Below are positions 51,252 through 60,492 of a DNA stretch of 64,000 nucleotides, in pieces (position 1 is the first letter of the stretch; each line of letters begins with the position of its first letter). A program made the translations under genes and the position numbers. The notes beneath the pieces are model-generated. The model ran no database searches and was not told the DNA's origin. It worked only from the letters and a program-made list of their open reading frames with translations. Location: assembly GCA_963783945.1 (NCBI GenBank), contig CAWAPS010000032.1, forward strand, positions 868,001 through 932,000, given 5' to 3'. This DNA comes from CAWAPS01 sp963783945. Its GTDB lineage: Bacteria > Actinomycetota > Acidimicrobiia > Acidimicrobiales > Palsa-688.

Positions 51252-52376
51252 TTAGACGATGTGGGCCTGGCGATCTCCCCTGACCAGACGGCCCACGACC
51301 AGCGCATCCTGGCCGGCCCGCCGTAGGACCTCGATCGCCGGCGACACCGCCCCTTCGGGGACGGCCACCACCATGCCGAGGCCGAGGTTGAAGACCCTCG
51401 CCATCTCGGCATCGGTTATGCGGCCCGCGGCGCGGATCTCGGCGAATATCCGGGGCATCACCCAGCTCTTGCGCTCCAGGACGGCGTCGACGCCGGGACC
51501 GAGCACCCTAGGGATGTTGCCGGGCAGGCCGCCGCCGGTGATGTGGGCAATGGCGTGCACCTCGACCTCGGCCAGCAGGGCCAGTATGGCGGGGCTGTAG
51601 ATGACCGAAGGCCGGAGCAGCTCGTCGGCGAGCGTCCACTCCCCCGCTCCGTCCCAGGCGGGATTCTCGAGATAGCGGCCACCCCGGTCGAGCAGGGCGG
51701 TGCGAGCCAGCGAGTAACCATTCGAACGCAGCCCGGGCGACGGCAGGCCGATCAGGACGTCACCGACGCGGGTGCGGGCCGGTCCGTCAACGATGGAATC
51801 GCGCTCGACTATGCCGACGGCGAAACCGGCCACGTCGATCTGGCCCGGCCGGAGCAGCCCCGGGTGCTCCGCCAGCTCGCCGCCGACGATGGCGCAGCCG
51901 GCGATACGGCAGCCCGCCGCAATGCCGGTCATGACCCGTCTCACCTGCTCGGGATCGACCTTGCCGAGCAGCTGATAGTCCAGGAAGAACAGCGGTCGGG
52001 CGCCGCAACACACCAGGTCGTCCACGCACATGGCCACCAGATCGATCCCGACCGTAGTGAACCGGCCGGTTGCCATGGCGATAGCCATCTTGGTGCCCAC
52101 CCCATCCGTGCTCGACACAAGGACGGGCCGCCGGTACCCGGCCGGGACCTCGAACAGGCCACCGAATCCCCCGATGCCGCCGATCACCCCGGGCCGGTCT
52201 GCCGTCGACATCACGAGGTCGCGCATGCCCTCCACGGCGCGCTCAGCAGATTCGATGTCGACCCCGGCCGCCGAATAGGTCAGCTGGGCCGGCTCGGGGC
52301 CAGTGTTCCGGCCGCGGCCGGGGCGCCCGTCGTAGCCGTGATCGGCGGCGCCACCCGGCTCGGTGCCGTCATCCAT
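51252..52376 (-). CDS. purM: Phosphoribosylformylglycinamidine cyclo-ligase
   Basis: 374 residues of the AIRS family: YSAAGVDIESAERAVEGM, VSSTDGVGTKMAIAMATGR, CGARPLFFLDYQL, GCAIVGGELAEHPG, PSPGLRSNGYSLAR and HITGGGLPGNIPRVLG. It makes aminoimidazole ribotide from FGAM with ATP. The N-terminal 30 residues are Gly/Asp-rich and longer than usual. It follows purF by 23 nt and is the last gene of the purL-purF-purM unit. Confidence 0.95.
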   Translation of the reverse strand: MDDGTEPGGAADHGYDGRPGRGRNTGPEPAQLTYSAAGVDIESAERAVEGMRDLVMSTADRPGVIGGIGGFGGLFEVPAGYRRPVLVSSTDGVGTKMAIAMATGRFTTVGIDLVAMCVDDLVCCGARPLFFLDYQLLGKVDPEQVRRVMTGIAAGCRIAGCAIVGGELAEHPGLLRPGQIDVAGFAVGIVERDSIVDGPARTRVGDVLIGLPSPGLRSNGYSLARTALLDRGGRYLENPAWDGAGEWTLADELLRPSVIYSPAILALLAEVEVHAIAHITGGGLPGNIPRVLGPGVDAVLERKSWVMPRIFAEIRAAGRITDAEMARVFNLGLGMVVAVPEGAVSPAIEVLRRAGQDALVVGRLVRGDRQAHIV

Positions 52377-52399
52377 GTTGCGACCCCGAGGAGGCGCGG

Positions 52400-53872
52400 T
52401 CAGCCAACCGGGGTCACGGCGGGTTCCGGCGGACGCAGGGTGACCGGGACCCCCTCGGGATACGAACCCGTGAGGCAGGCGTCGCAGAAACCTGCCCCCG
52501 GTGCCCCGGTCGCCCGCTTGAGGGCGTCCAGCTTCAGATAGGCCAGGCTGTCAGCACCCAGGTACTCCTCGATCTCGGTGACGCTGAGGTTGGCCGCGAT
52601 GAGCTCGGCCCGGCTCCCGGTGTCCAGACCGTAGTAACAGGGCCACCGGTAAGGCGGTGAGGAGATCCGCAGGTGCACCTCGCGGGCCCCGGCCTCCCGC
52701 AGCATCTTGACCATGGCCCGGGTGGTGGTACCCCGGACGATGGAGTCATCCACCACGACCAGGCGCTGGCCGGCGATCGCCCCGTGCAGGGGATTCAGCT
52801 TCCGCCGGACCCCTTGAGCCCGTTGAGCCTGATCCGGCACGATGAAGGTACGGCCGATGTAGCGGTTCTTGACCAGGCCGGTGCCATAGCGGATCCCGCT
52901 GCGCCGGGCGTAACCCTCGGCCGCGGGCAGGCCAGAATCGGGCACGCCCATCACCATGTCGGCCTCCACGGGGGCCTGTTCGGCCAGCAGCTCACCCATG
53001 CGGATCCGGGCCCCCTGAATCTCCTGGCCGTACAACCGGCTGTCCGGCCGGGCCAGGTACACGAACTCGAAGAGGCACAGCTTCGGGTCGATCATCTCCG
53101 CCGGCCAGAGCCGGACGGAGGACGGACCTTCGGAGTCGACGACCAGCGCCTCGCCAGGATCAAGCTCCCGGACGAAGTGGGCACCGGTGATGTCGAGGGC
53201 CGGGGTCTCAGACGCCAGCACCCACCCCTGCTCCAGCTTCCCCAGGCACAGGGGACGAAAACCTCGGGGGTCGCGGACGCCGATGAGCCGGTCTCGGTCC
53301 ATGAGGACGAGGGAAAAGGCCCCCTGCAGGGCCGGCAGCACCACCCGCAGGGCATCGATGAGGTCCTCGCCGGGGTGGGATTCGAGCCGCTGCACCAGGA
53401 GTTCGGCGATGACGTCGCTGTCGCTGGTTGCGGTGCCGGGCAGCATCCCGGCCTCCTCGGCGAGGGCCTCGGTGTTGGTCAGATTGCCGTTGTGGCCGAG
53501 GGCGAACTCCACCGGCCGGGGCCGCTCCGGGTTCCTCGAGGTGACCCGGTACACCGGTTGGGCGTTGTGCCAGGTCGACGTCCCCGTGGTGGAGTACCGG
53601 GTGTGACCGATGGCCAGAAAGCCCTGCAGGCCGGCCAGCTTGTACTCGTTGAACACGTTGGTGACCAGGCCCATGTCCTTGACCACCATGATCCCGTCGC
53701 CGTCGCTGGCCGCCATGCCGGCGGACTCCTGGCCCCGGTGCTGCAGGGCGTACAAGCCGTCGTAGGCCAGGTGGGCGACGTGGGCTCCCGGGGCGAACAC
53801 CCCGAAGACTCCACAGGCCTCTCTAGGAGAGTCGTGGGTGACACCAGGGTTATCGGGGGGCACGTACCCCAT
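52400..53872 (-). CDS. purF: Amidophosphoribosyltransferase
   Basis: 490 residues. The N-terminal Ntn glutaminase begins at the nucleophile Cys20 in REACGVFGVF after a propeptide of 19 residues that is removed. FALGHNGNLTNTEALAEE and YALQHRGQESAGM belong to the glutaminase; RLVVVDDSIVRGTTTRAMV is the PRPP-binding loop. Late Cys residues (FCDACLTGSYP) could ligate a 4Fe-4S cluster, as in the B. subtilis type. It catalyses the first committed purine step. ATG 53872 gives a propeptide of normal length; an in-frame ATG at 53962 is less likely. Confidence 0.95.
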   Translation of the reverse strand: MGYVPPDNPGVTHDSPREACGVFGVFAPGAHVAHLAYDGLYALQHRGQESAGMAASDGDGIMVVKDMGLVTNVFNEYKLAGLQGFLAIGHTRYSTTGTSTWHNAQPVYRVTSRNPERPRPVEFALGHNGNLTNTEALAEEAGMLPGTATSDSDVIAELLVQRLESHPGEDLIDALRVVLPALQGAFSLVLMDRDRLIGVRDPRGFRPLCLGKLEQGWVLASETPALDITGAHFVRELDPGEALVVDSEGPSSVRLWPAEMIDPKLCLFEFVYLARPDSRLYGQEIQGARIRMGELLAEQAPVEADMVMGVPDSGLPAAEGYARRSGIRYGTGLVKNRYIGRTFIVPDQAQRAQGVRRKLNPLHGAIAGQRLVVVDDSIVRGTTTRAMVKMLREAGAREVHLRISSPPYRWPCYYGLDTGSRAELIAANLSVTEIEEYLGADSLAYLKLDALKRATGAPGAGFCDACLTGSYPEGVPVTLRPPEPAVTPVG

Positions 53873-53976
53873 TGTCTCATGCCGGCGGAGGCTGGCGGCG
53901 ATCCCCTCGTGGCCGAGGGATGTGCGGCTCGCATCTGGGGTAGCGGCGGCTCTGATCTCCACCGGTCGCAGCCCGG

Positions 53977-56241
53977 CTATTCGGCCAGACCGAGGGCTGC
54001 CGGCAGCGCACCCCGCCAGGCCGCCGCTGCCTCCGCCAGGCCGATGTCGAGGATGGTGCCGGCGATCAGGCGGTCGCCGCCGGCCTCACCGAGCACGGCC
54101 GCTCCGATGCCGGCTTCGTCCGCTCGGGCCTCCACCTCCGCCACCCGGGCCGGCGGCACGCTCAGCACCACCCGGGAGGGGCATTCGCCGAACAGAGCGA
54201 CGTGGCCATCCACCCCAGGCAGGCGGAAGCCCACCCCGCTCTGGACGGCCATCTCGGCCAGAGCCAACCCGAGACCCCCGTCAGATACGTCGTGGACCCC
54301 GTCCACCAGGCCATCGGGGCGGGCCACCAGGGAGGCGACCAGCCGGAGCAGACGACCGTGGAGCTCCAGGTCCAAGGTGGGAAGGCGCCCACCGCGGTGG
54401 CCGTGGAGGTCGACGGCCCAGCGGGAGCCGGCGAGAGATGGGCCGGCGGGCCCGTCTGCGGTTGTACCGGTCACACCGGCGGGCTCGGTGGCCCCCACCA
54501 GGACAATGCGGCTGCCGGCCACCAGGCCTATCCCGGCCGGTTGCCGTTCGAGCCGGTCGACCAGGCCCAGAGTTCCGACGACCGGGGTGGGGTCGATGTC
54601 GCGACCGCGGCTCTCGTTGTAGAGGCTCACGTTGCCACCGATGACGGGGATCGAGAGGCCGCGGCAAGCCTCGCTCATCCCGTCGATCGCCTCCGACAGC
54701 TGCCACATCACCTCGGGGTGCTCGGGGTTGCCGAAGTTCAGGCAGTTGACCAGGGCGACCGGCTCGGCCCCGACGCAGGCCACGTTGAGGGCGGACTCGG
54801 CGACCACGAGCGCGGTGCCCTGGCGCGGATCGAGCGAGCACCATCTCGAGTTGCCGTCGGTCGACAAGGCCAGCCCCCGGCGATGTCCGGGCTCCGACGG
54901 GACGCCCGGCCCAGCGAGACGGAGCAGAGCGGCGTCCCCCCGACCGGGTCCCACGACGGTGTTGAGGAACAGCTGATGGTCGTACTGGCGGTACACCCAG
55001 GCCGGGTCCTGGAGCAGGCCAAGCAGGTCCGGCCCGCAGTCCGCCGGCGCGGGAATCCTCGACGGGTCGTCCGCCCGTCGGACGTCGAGATCGGCGGGAG
55101 GCGACATGGGGCGGTCGTAAACCGGCGCATCGTCGTGGAGGGTCACCGCCGCAACGTCGGCTAGGACCTCACCCCCGAAGCCTTCCAGGATGCGCAAGCG
55201 GCCGGTGTCGGTCACCTGGCCGACCACCGTTGCCCTTACCTCCCAGCGGCGGCAGACGTCCATCACCCGGTCGAGCGACTCGGGGGTGACGATGGCGAGC
55301 ATCCGTTCCTGGCTCTCGCTGGTCATCACCTCCCACGGCTCCATGCCCGGCTCGCGGCGGGGCACCGCGCTCACGTCCACGTCCATGCCCACCCCGCCAC
55401 GCGAAGCCGTCTCGCTTGTCGCACACGTCAGTCCGGCGCCGCCCAGATCCTGGATACCGACAACCAGGCCTTCATCAAGCAATTGGAGGCATCCCTCTAT
55501 GAGCCTCTTCTCCTCGAAAGGGTCCCCCACCTGTACATTGGGACGTTTGGATTGTTCGGCCGCGGCATCGTCGCTGAAACCGGCCGAAGCCAGGACGCTT
55601 ACTCCCCCAATGCCGTCACGACCAGTTCGGCTTCCCAAAAGAACGGCCAGGTTTCCCACACCGCTAGCCCGACCCAATACGAGACGGTCGGCCGGCAGGA
55701 CGCCGCAGCAGAGTACATTGACGAGAGGGTTGTCGGCAAAACACTCGTCGAAGACGATCTCGCCACCCACAGTAGGGACTCCGACAGAATTACCGTAACC
55801 CGATATTCCCGAGATCACACCCGTCGCGATCCAGCGGGCTCTCGGGTCTTCGGCCGGGCCAAACCGCAGGGGATCCATTAGCGCGATGGGCCGGGCTCCC
55901 ATGGTGAAGATATCTCTCAAGATCCCCCCCACTCCGGTCGCCGCGCCCTGATAAGGCTCGATTGCGGACGGATGATTGTGGCTCTCGATCCGCAGCGCTA
56001 CAGCCAGTCCCCCGCCGGCGTCCACCACACCGGCGTTCTCCCCGGGGCCCACCAACACCCGCCGGCCCTCCGTGGGAAGGCGCTTCAAGTGCAGCCGGCT
56101 GGATTTGTAGGAGCAATGTTCGCTCCACATGACCGAGTACATGGCCAACTCGAGATGGTTGGGCTCCCTGCCCAACAAATGCTCAATGGCCTCTGCCTCC
56201 TCGTCGGTAAGCCCAAGGGCCCGGTGAATTTCTCCTGCCAC
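53977..56241 (-). CDS. purL: Phosphoribosylformylglycinamidine synthase, large subunit (small type)
   Basis: 754 residues: NHLELAMYSVMWSEHCSYKS, IESHNHPSAIEPYQGAATG, GVPTVGGEIVFDECF, DLGGAGLTCATSETAS and CVGAEPVALVNCLNFGNPEH are the expected motifs of the PurL that works with separate PurS and PurQ. It uses ATP and ammonia from PurQ to convert FGAR to FGAM. TAGGGT lies 7 nt before the GTG at 56241, so I take this start; an upstream GTG (56250) overlaps the box. It is divergent from a small gene that separates it from purQ, so it needs its own promoter. Confidence 0.94.
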   Translation of the reverse strand: MAGEIHRALGLTDEEAEAIEHLLGREPNHLELAMYSVMWSEHCSYKSSRLHLKRLPTEGRRVLVGPGENAGVVDAGGGLAVALRIESHNHPSAIEPYQGAATGVGGILRDIFTMGARPIALMDPLRFGPAEDPRARWIATGVISGISGYGNSVGVPTVGGEIVFDECFADNPLVNVLCCGVLPADRLVLGRASGVGNLAVLLGSRTGRDGIGGVSVLASAGFSDDAAAEQSKRPNVQVGDPFEEKRLIEGCLQLLDEGLVVGIQDLGGAGLTCATSETASRGGVGMDVDVSAVPRREPGMEPWEVMTSESQERMLAIVTPESLDRVMDVCRRWEVRATVVGQVTDTGRLRILEGFGGEVLADVAAVTLHDDAPVYDRPMSPPADLDVRRADDPSRIPAPADCGPDLLGLLQDPAWVYRQYDHQLFLNTVVGPGRGDAALLRLAGPGVPSEPGHRRGLALSTDGNSRWCSLDPRQGTALVVAESALNVACVGAEPVALVNCLNFGNPEHPEVMWQLSEAIDGMSEACRGLSIPVIGGNVSLYNESRGRDIDPTPVVGTLGLVDRLERQPAGIGLVAGSRIVLVGATEPAGVTGTTADGPAGPSLAGSRWAVDLHGHRGGRLPTLDLELHGRLLRLVASLVARPDGLVDGVHDVSDGGLGLALAEMAVQSGVGFRLPGVDGHVALFGECPSRVVLSVPPARVAEVEARADEAGIGAAVLGEAGGDRLIAGTILDIGLAEAAAAWRGALPAALGLAE

Positions 56242-56320
56242 GGACTTCACCCTACTGCCGGTGGTGGGTGTGTCTTGTCGTTGGCAGGAACCCGTCCAAA
56301 AAGTGTGAAATACTTCTTCT

Positions 56321-56761
56321 ATGGCAACAAAATCAGTTCCGCGCAAGGCCAAAGCAGCGTCGAAGTCGTCCATGAGCGACGAACACAAGCGCGCTCTCGC
56401 TGTTGGGCGCGAAGAGAGCCGTGCAGTTCGTCGCTACTTAGAGGCACTAGAAGCCCACAAGCCGAAGAGAGGACGCAAGCGGACCGCCGACGGGATCGAG
56501 GCACGGCTTCACCAAATCGAGACGCAGCTTCAGAGTGCCGACCCCCTGACCAAGGTCCATTTGGTGCAGGAGCGAATCAATCTCGAGGCCGAATTGGCCA
56601 ACAAAGAGGACGCCGTCGACCTCAAGGCTCTCGAGGATGACTTCGTCGCCGCGGCCAAGGGCTATGGCGAGAGGAAAGGCATCACTTATACCGCGTGGCG
56701 GGCCGCCGGAGTCGAGGCCACCGTGCTGCGCCGAGCCGGCATCCCGCGGACGTGCGGCTGA
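56321..56761 (+). CDS. Basic coiled-coil protein inserted in the purine cluster
   Basis: 146 residues, unrecognised by family name. The N-terminus is Lys/Ala/Ser-rich (MATKSVPRKAKAASKSS), followed by a long charged helix (REESRAVRRYLEALEAHKPK, then IEARLHQIETQLQSADPLTK) and a C-terminal part with a helix-turn-helix look (GITYTAWRAAGVEATVLRRA). Basic N-terminus and coiled coil suggest nucleic-acid or nucleoid association. It reads against the pur genes: its end is 20 nt from the end of purQ, and its start is about 80 nt from that of purL. Codon use looks ordinary, so recent transfer is not evident. Confidence 0.7.
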   Translation: MATKSVPRKAKAASKSSMSDEHKRALAVGREESRAVRRYLEALEAHKPKRGRKRTADGIEARLHQIETQLQSADPLTKVHLVQERINLEAELANKEDAVDLKALEDDFVAAAKGYGERKGITYTAWRAAGVEATVLRRAGIPRTCG

Positions 56762-56781
56762 CCGCCTGAAAGACCGACCCT

Positions 56782-57474
56782 CTACCCGACCCTGACCCGG
56801 GACCGCGCTCCTGTGGCCGACCTCAACACGGCTTCCAGCAGGAAGCGGCCATCGGTGGAGCCGAGGAGCGGGTCCACCGCCCGCTCTGGGTGGGGCATGA
56901 GACCGACCACGTTGCCGGCAGCATTGGTGACCCCGGCGATGTCGCCGGTCGAACCATTGGGGTTGTCTACGTAGCGAAGGACGATCCGCTCCTGCTCGTG
57001 CAGATCTCGAAGCGTGCGCTCGTCGCAGGTGTAGTTGCCTTCGAAGTGGTTGATCGGAATCTGCAGCCGGGTGCCCACGGGCACCCCGGCCGTCAGAACC
57101 GAACGCTCACTCGCCACCTCCAGGTCCGCCGGGGCGCACAGGAAGGTCAGGCCGCGGTTCTTCTGAAGGGCCCCGGGCAGCAGGTGAGCCTCGGTGAGAA
57201 CCTGAAAGCCATTGCAGATCCCGATCACGGGGCCGCCGGCCGCGGCAAAGCTCTCGACCGACCTCATGATCGGGGAGAACCGGGCGATCGCACCTGGTCT
57301 CAGATAGTCGCCGTGGGCAAAGCCGCCCGGTAGCACGACCGCGTCGACCGGCCCCAAATCCTGGTCACCGTGCCAGACGATCGAGGCTTCGCCCCCCACG
57401 GCCGACACTGCCTCCGCCACGTCGAACTCGCAGTTGGAGCCAGGGAACAGGACGATGCCTACCCGCGCCGTCAC
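56782..57474 (-). CDS. purQ: Phosphoribosylformylglycinamidine synthase, glutaminase subunit
   Basis: 230 residues of class I glutamine amidotransferase: GIVLFPGSNCEFDVAEAVSA, LPGGFAHGDYLRPGAIARFS, the nucleophile Cys in VIGICNGFQVLTEAHLLPG, and the His-Glu pair in GLMPHPERAVDPLLG. It releases ammonia from glutamine for PurL. The GTG 57474 overlaps the purS stop (GTGA), giving tight coupling. The longer frame to 57537 would run into purS. Confidence 0.95.
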   Translation of the reverse strand: MTARVGIVLFPGSNCEFDVAEAVSAVGGEASIVWHGDQDLGPVDAVVLPGGFAHGDYLRPGAIARFSPIMRSVESFAAAGGPVIGICNGFQVLTEAHLLPGALQKNRGLTFLCAPADLEVASERSVLTAGVPVGTRLQIPINHFEGNYTCDERTLRDLHEQERIVLRYVDNPNGSTGDIAGVTNAAGNVVGLMPHPERAVDPLLGSTDGRFLLEAVLRSATGARSRVRVG

Positions 57475-57728
57475 GAGTTGAGGTCCAAAGTGACGACCGA
57501 ATCCTCGATGACGGGGTTGGTGAGGAGCCGCCGGCACAGGTCGTCGACTTGGCCCCGGGCCGACTCTTCGTCCGCCGCATCAATGAAGAACCGGAAAGAC
57601 TTGCCCGCCCTGACCTCTGTGATCGACTCGAATCCGAGCGCCGGCAAGGCCCGCTCTATGGTGGCTCCCTGCGGGTCCGCGATCCCAGGCCGGAGGGAAA
57701 CCTCCACCATGGCCTGGAAGCGCTTCAC
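57471..57728 (-). CDS. purS: Phosphoribosylformylglycinamidine synthase subunit PurS
   Basis: 85 residues: FQAMVEVSLRPGIADPQGAT, ALGFESITEVRAGKSFRFF and CRRLLTNPVIEDSVV are the normal PurS sequence. PurS dimers bridge PurL and PurQ in the FGAM synthase complex. The GTG start lies 9 nt after the purC stop, and its stop overlaps the purQ start. Confidence 0.95.
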   Translation of the reverse strand: MKRFQAMVEVSLRPGIADPQGATIERALPALGFESITEVRAGKSFRFFIDAADEESARGQVDDLCRRLLTNPVIEDSVVTLDLNS

Positions 57729-57737
57729 TTCTTCACC

Positions 57738-58652
57738 CTACCGCCCGGCCTCCCAGACCTCGCGGCTCTCAACTCCCGGCCAGTCGGAAAAGCGCAGCCC
57801 GGTGAGCTGCTCGTAAGCGGCGACGTACCGCGACCGGGTCGCCTCGACGATGTCAACGGGCAACGGCGGCGGGGGCGGCGTCTTGTTCCATCCGGTCGCT
57901 TCCAACCAGTCGCGAAGCGGCTGCTTGTCGAACGAAGGGGGGGTCGAACCGGGCTCCCATCCATCCGCCGGCCAGAACCGAGATGAATCCGGCGTCAACA
58001 CCTCGTCGCATATGCACAGATCACCGTCTATCAGACCAAGTTCGAACTTGGTGTCGGCGATGATGATGCCCCGCTCCGCCGCCAGGCCGGCCGCCAGGCC
58101 GTAAGCAGCCAGGCTGACCCGGCGGGCTTCCTCGGCCCGTTCGATGCCGATCAGATCAGCTGCCGCGGTGAACGAAATGTTCTCGTCGTGCCCGGAGGTG
58201 GCCTTGGTAGAGGGCGTGAACACTGGCTCGGGTAGACGTGCGGATTGGCGCAGCCCAGCCGGCAGCTGCTGGCCGTGCATGGTCTGAGACTTGCGGTACT
58301 CGGCCCACGCCGATCCGGATAGGTAGCCCCGTACGATGCACTCGACCGGCAGCATCTCGGCTTTGCGCACGACCATGACCCGGCCCTCGAGATCGGACGG
58401 TCTATCGGTCACCGCGGCGGGGACCTCCAGGCTGACGAGATGATTGGGGGCCACCCCGGCCAGCTTCTCCAGCCAGAAAGCGGTCAGCGCGGTGAGGACC
58501 CGGCCCTTGTCTGGAATCGGTTCGGCCATCACGACGTCGAATGCCGACATGCGGTCGGACGTGACGAACAGCAGATGCTTGTCGTCCAGCTCGTAGATGT
58601 CACGCACCTTGCCTGACGCCACGTGTCGCAGCGAAAGCTCGGTCACAGCCAT
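57738..58652 (-). CDS. purC: SAICAR synthetase
   Basis: 304 residues: HVASGKVRDIYELDDKHLLF, SDRMSAFDVVMAEPIPDKG, MLPVECIVRGYLSGSAWAEY, ISFTAAADLIG and IIIADTKFELGLIDGDLCIC are PurC motifs. It joins CAIR and aspartate with ATP. Start is uncertain: ATG 58652 lies 1 nt after GGGAGG, while the GTG two codons later (58646) has the normal 7-nt spacing, so the latter may be used. Fifty nt separate it from purE. Confidence 0.95.
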   Translation of the reverse strand: MAVTELSLRHVASGKVRDIYELDDKHLLFVTSDRMSAFDVVMAEPIPDKGRVLTALTAFWLEKLAGVAPNHLVSLEVPAAVTDRPSDLEGRVMVVRKAEMLPVECIVRGYLSGSAWAEYRKSQTMHGQQLPAGLRQSARLPEPVFTPSTKATSGHDENISFTAAADLIGIERAEEARRVSLAAYGLAAGLAAERGIIIADTKFELGLIDGDLCICDEVLTPDSSRFWPADGWEPGSTPPSFDKQPLRDWLEATGWNKTPPPPPLPVDIVEATRSRYVAAYEQLTGLRFSDWPGVESREVWEAGR

Positions 58653-58699
58653 ACCTCCCGGGGGTGTTGTTGTTCGATTCGGGGAAAAGGGACGAGCGC

Positions 58700-59149
58700 C
58701 TACCGCCCCCACGCTGCCCTGAACTCGGCCAGGCGTTCGACCAGCTTGTCATCGTTGACGGACAGGATCTCCACGGCCAGGATGGCGGCGTTGGCCGACC
58801 CATCCACCGCTACGGTCGCGACCGGCACCCCCCTCGGCATTTGCACCGTGGCATAAAGAGCGTCGATCCCGCCGATAGCCCCGCCCGACAGAGGAACGCC
58901 GATGACCGGGAGACTGGTCTGGGCCGCCACCGCTCCGGCGAGGTGGGCCGCCATTCCCGCGCCGCAGATGATCACGCCGTAGCCGTCGTCGCGGGCGGAC
59001 GAGGCGAAGGCCGCCACTTTCGCCGGCGTCCGGTGGGCCGACATGACGTGCTCGGTGCCGTCCACCCCGAAAGAGGCCAGGGTTTCGAGGGCGGGAGCCA
59101 TCTTCGGCTGGTCGTTGGCCGAGCCCATCAGGACGGCTACCTTCTTCAT
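58700..59149 (-). CDS. purE: N5-carboxyaminoimidazole ribonucleotide mutase
   Basis: 149 residues, class I PurE: VAVLMGSANDQPKMAPALE, MSAHRTPAKVAAFASSARD, IICGAGMAAHLAGAVAAQTS and GVPLSGGAIGGIDALYATVQ. It moves the carboxylate of N5-CAIR to C4. The matching PurK is not in the window. The start overlaps the purD stop (ATGA), and GGTGAG lies 3-5 nt before it. Confidence 0.94.
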   Translation of the reverse strand: MKKVAVLMGSANDQPKMAPALETLASFGVDGTEHVMSAHRTPAKVAAFASSARDDGYGVIICGAGMAAHLAGAVAAQTSLPVIGVPLSGGAIGGIDALYATVQMPRGVPVATVAVDGSANAAILAVEILSVNDDKLVERLAEFRAAWGR

Positions 59150-60492
59150 GTGCTCACCTCGGCGGTCTCGGGCGGGGGGGCCGGCGTGGCGGCGACGCTC
59201 TCGGCCGCCGCCGCTTCGGATGCGATATCGGTCCGGAACAAGATGCCGGGCCAGGACACTACGGTGACGGCCTGATAGGCCCGATCTCGGGCGGCGGAAA
59301 GGGTAGGTGCAGTGGCGCCCACGGCCATGACTCGCCCGCCGGCGGTAAGCAACTGGCCGCGGGGGGAGCCGGCAGAGACGCCGGCGGCGTGGACGGCGAC
59401 CCCCTCGAGGCCGGCCGCCCGCTCGAAGCCTTCGATCGGCCTCCCGGTAGCGGGCGCCTCGGGATAGCCCGGCGCGGCCAGCACGACGCAGACGGCGGAG
59501 TCGGAAGAGAAAACCGGCGGGGCCGCCTGGTCGAGCCGTCCGGCGGCAGCCGCGGCCAGCACCGAGCCCACGTCGCCTTGCCATCGGGCCATCACGACCT
59601 GGGTTTCGGGATCGCCGAAACGAACGTTGAACTCCAGGACCCTGCACCCGGCCTCGGTCAGCATCAGGCCGGCGTAGAGAACGCCCCGAAAATCGATGCC
59701 TCGGCGGCGCAGCTCGGCCAAGGTCGGCAATACCGCCCGGTCCATCACCTCCGCCACCACCTGATCCGACACCCCGGGTACCGGGGTGAAGGCGCCCATA
59801 CCGCCGGTGTTGGGTCCGGTGTCACCGTCCCCGACGCGTTTGAAGTCCTGGGCGGGGGCCAGGGCAACGGCCCGCGCCCCATCACAGACGGCCATCACCG
59901 ACAGCTCCCGCCCGGTCAACCCCTCTTCGATGACCACCCGCCGGCCGGCGTCGCCGAACGACTCCCCCGACAGCTTGGCCACCACGTCAGCGCGCGCCTG
60001 GTCGAGGTCGTAGGTCACGAGCACCCCCTTTCCGGCCGCCAACCCGTCCGTCTTGACAACCCAGGGCCCGGGCAGGCTCTCGAGAAACGCGATGGCGGGT
60101 CCACTCTCAGTAAACGCGCCGAAGGCCGCGGTGGGGACCGATGCGGCGGTGAGCACCTCTTTCATCCAGGCTTTGGATCCTTCCAGGCGGGCTCCGTCGG
60201 CGCCCGGACCGAACACCAGCCGGCCGGCGGCCCGCAACCGGTCGGCCAAGCCGGCAACCAGAGGAACCTCGGGTCCTATGACAAACAGGTCGGCGTCGAT
60301 CGTTTCGGGCGGCCCTGGAACGCATTGGAGCCCGAGCGCGGCCATACCCGCGTTGCCCGGACACACCACTACCCGGGCGGTGCGAGCCAGGGCGCCGGCG
60401 AGGGCGTGCTCGCGCCCACCGCTGCCCACCACGCACACCGTGCGTGGGGTGTCAGACAGCCGGGTCTGCTCAGACCGAAGCTCAGTCGGCAC
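59146..60492 (-). CDS. purD: Phosphoribosylamine-glycine ligase
   Basis: 448 residues of the ATP-grasp family: VCVVGSGGREHALAGALART, GPEVPLVAGLADRLRAAG, WVVKTDGLAAGKGVLVTYDL, GPNTGGMGAFTPVPGVSD and VLEFNVRFGDPETQVVMARW. It makes GAR from phosphoribosylamine and glycine. It overlaps the end of purA by 11 nt and purE by 4 nt. The last 40 residues (ASEAAAAESVAATPAPPPET) form an Ala/Pro tail beyond the usual family end. Confidence 0.94.
   Translation of the reverse strand: MPTELRSEQTRLSDTPRTVCVVGSGGREHALAGALARTARVVVCPGNAGMAALGLQCVPGPPETIDADLFVIGPEVPLVAGLADRLRAAGRLVFGPGADGARLEGSKAWMKEVLTAASVPTAAFGAFTESGPAIAFLESLPGPWVVKTDGLAAGKGVLVTYDLDQARADVVAKLSGESFGDAGRRVVIEEGLTGRELSVMAVCDGARAVALAPAQDFKRVGDGDTGPNTGGMGAFTPVPGVSDQVVAEVMDRAVLPTLAELRRRGIDFRGVLYAGLMLTEAGCRVLEFNVRFGDPETQVVMARWQGDVGSVLAAAAAGRLDQAAPPVFSSDSAVCVVLAAPGYPEAPATGRPIEGFERAAGLEGVAVHAAGVSAGSPRGQLLTAGGRVMAVGATAPTLSAARDRAYQAVTVVSWPGILFRTDIASEAAAAESVAATPAPPPETAEVST

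Noticed and set aside
52673..54622. 649-codon open frame on the plus strand
   Set aside because: Antisense to purF and purL; composition is His/Gly/Arg-rich without domain motifs.
58035..58055. Palindrome AAGTTCGAACTT as a possible operator or tRNA arm
   Set aside because: It codes conserved residues (TKFELG) of purC and has no promoter nearby.
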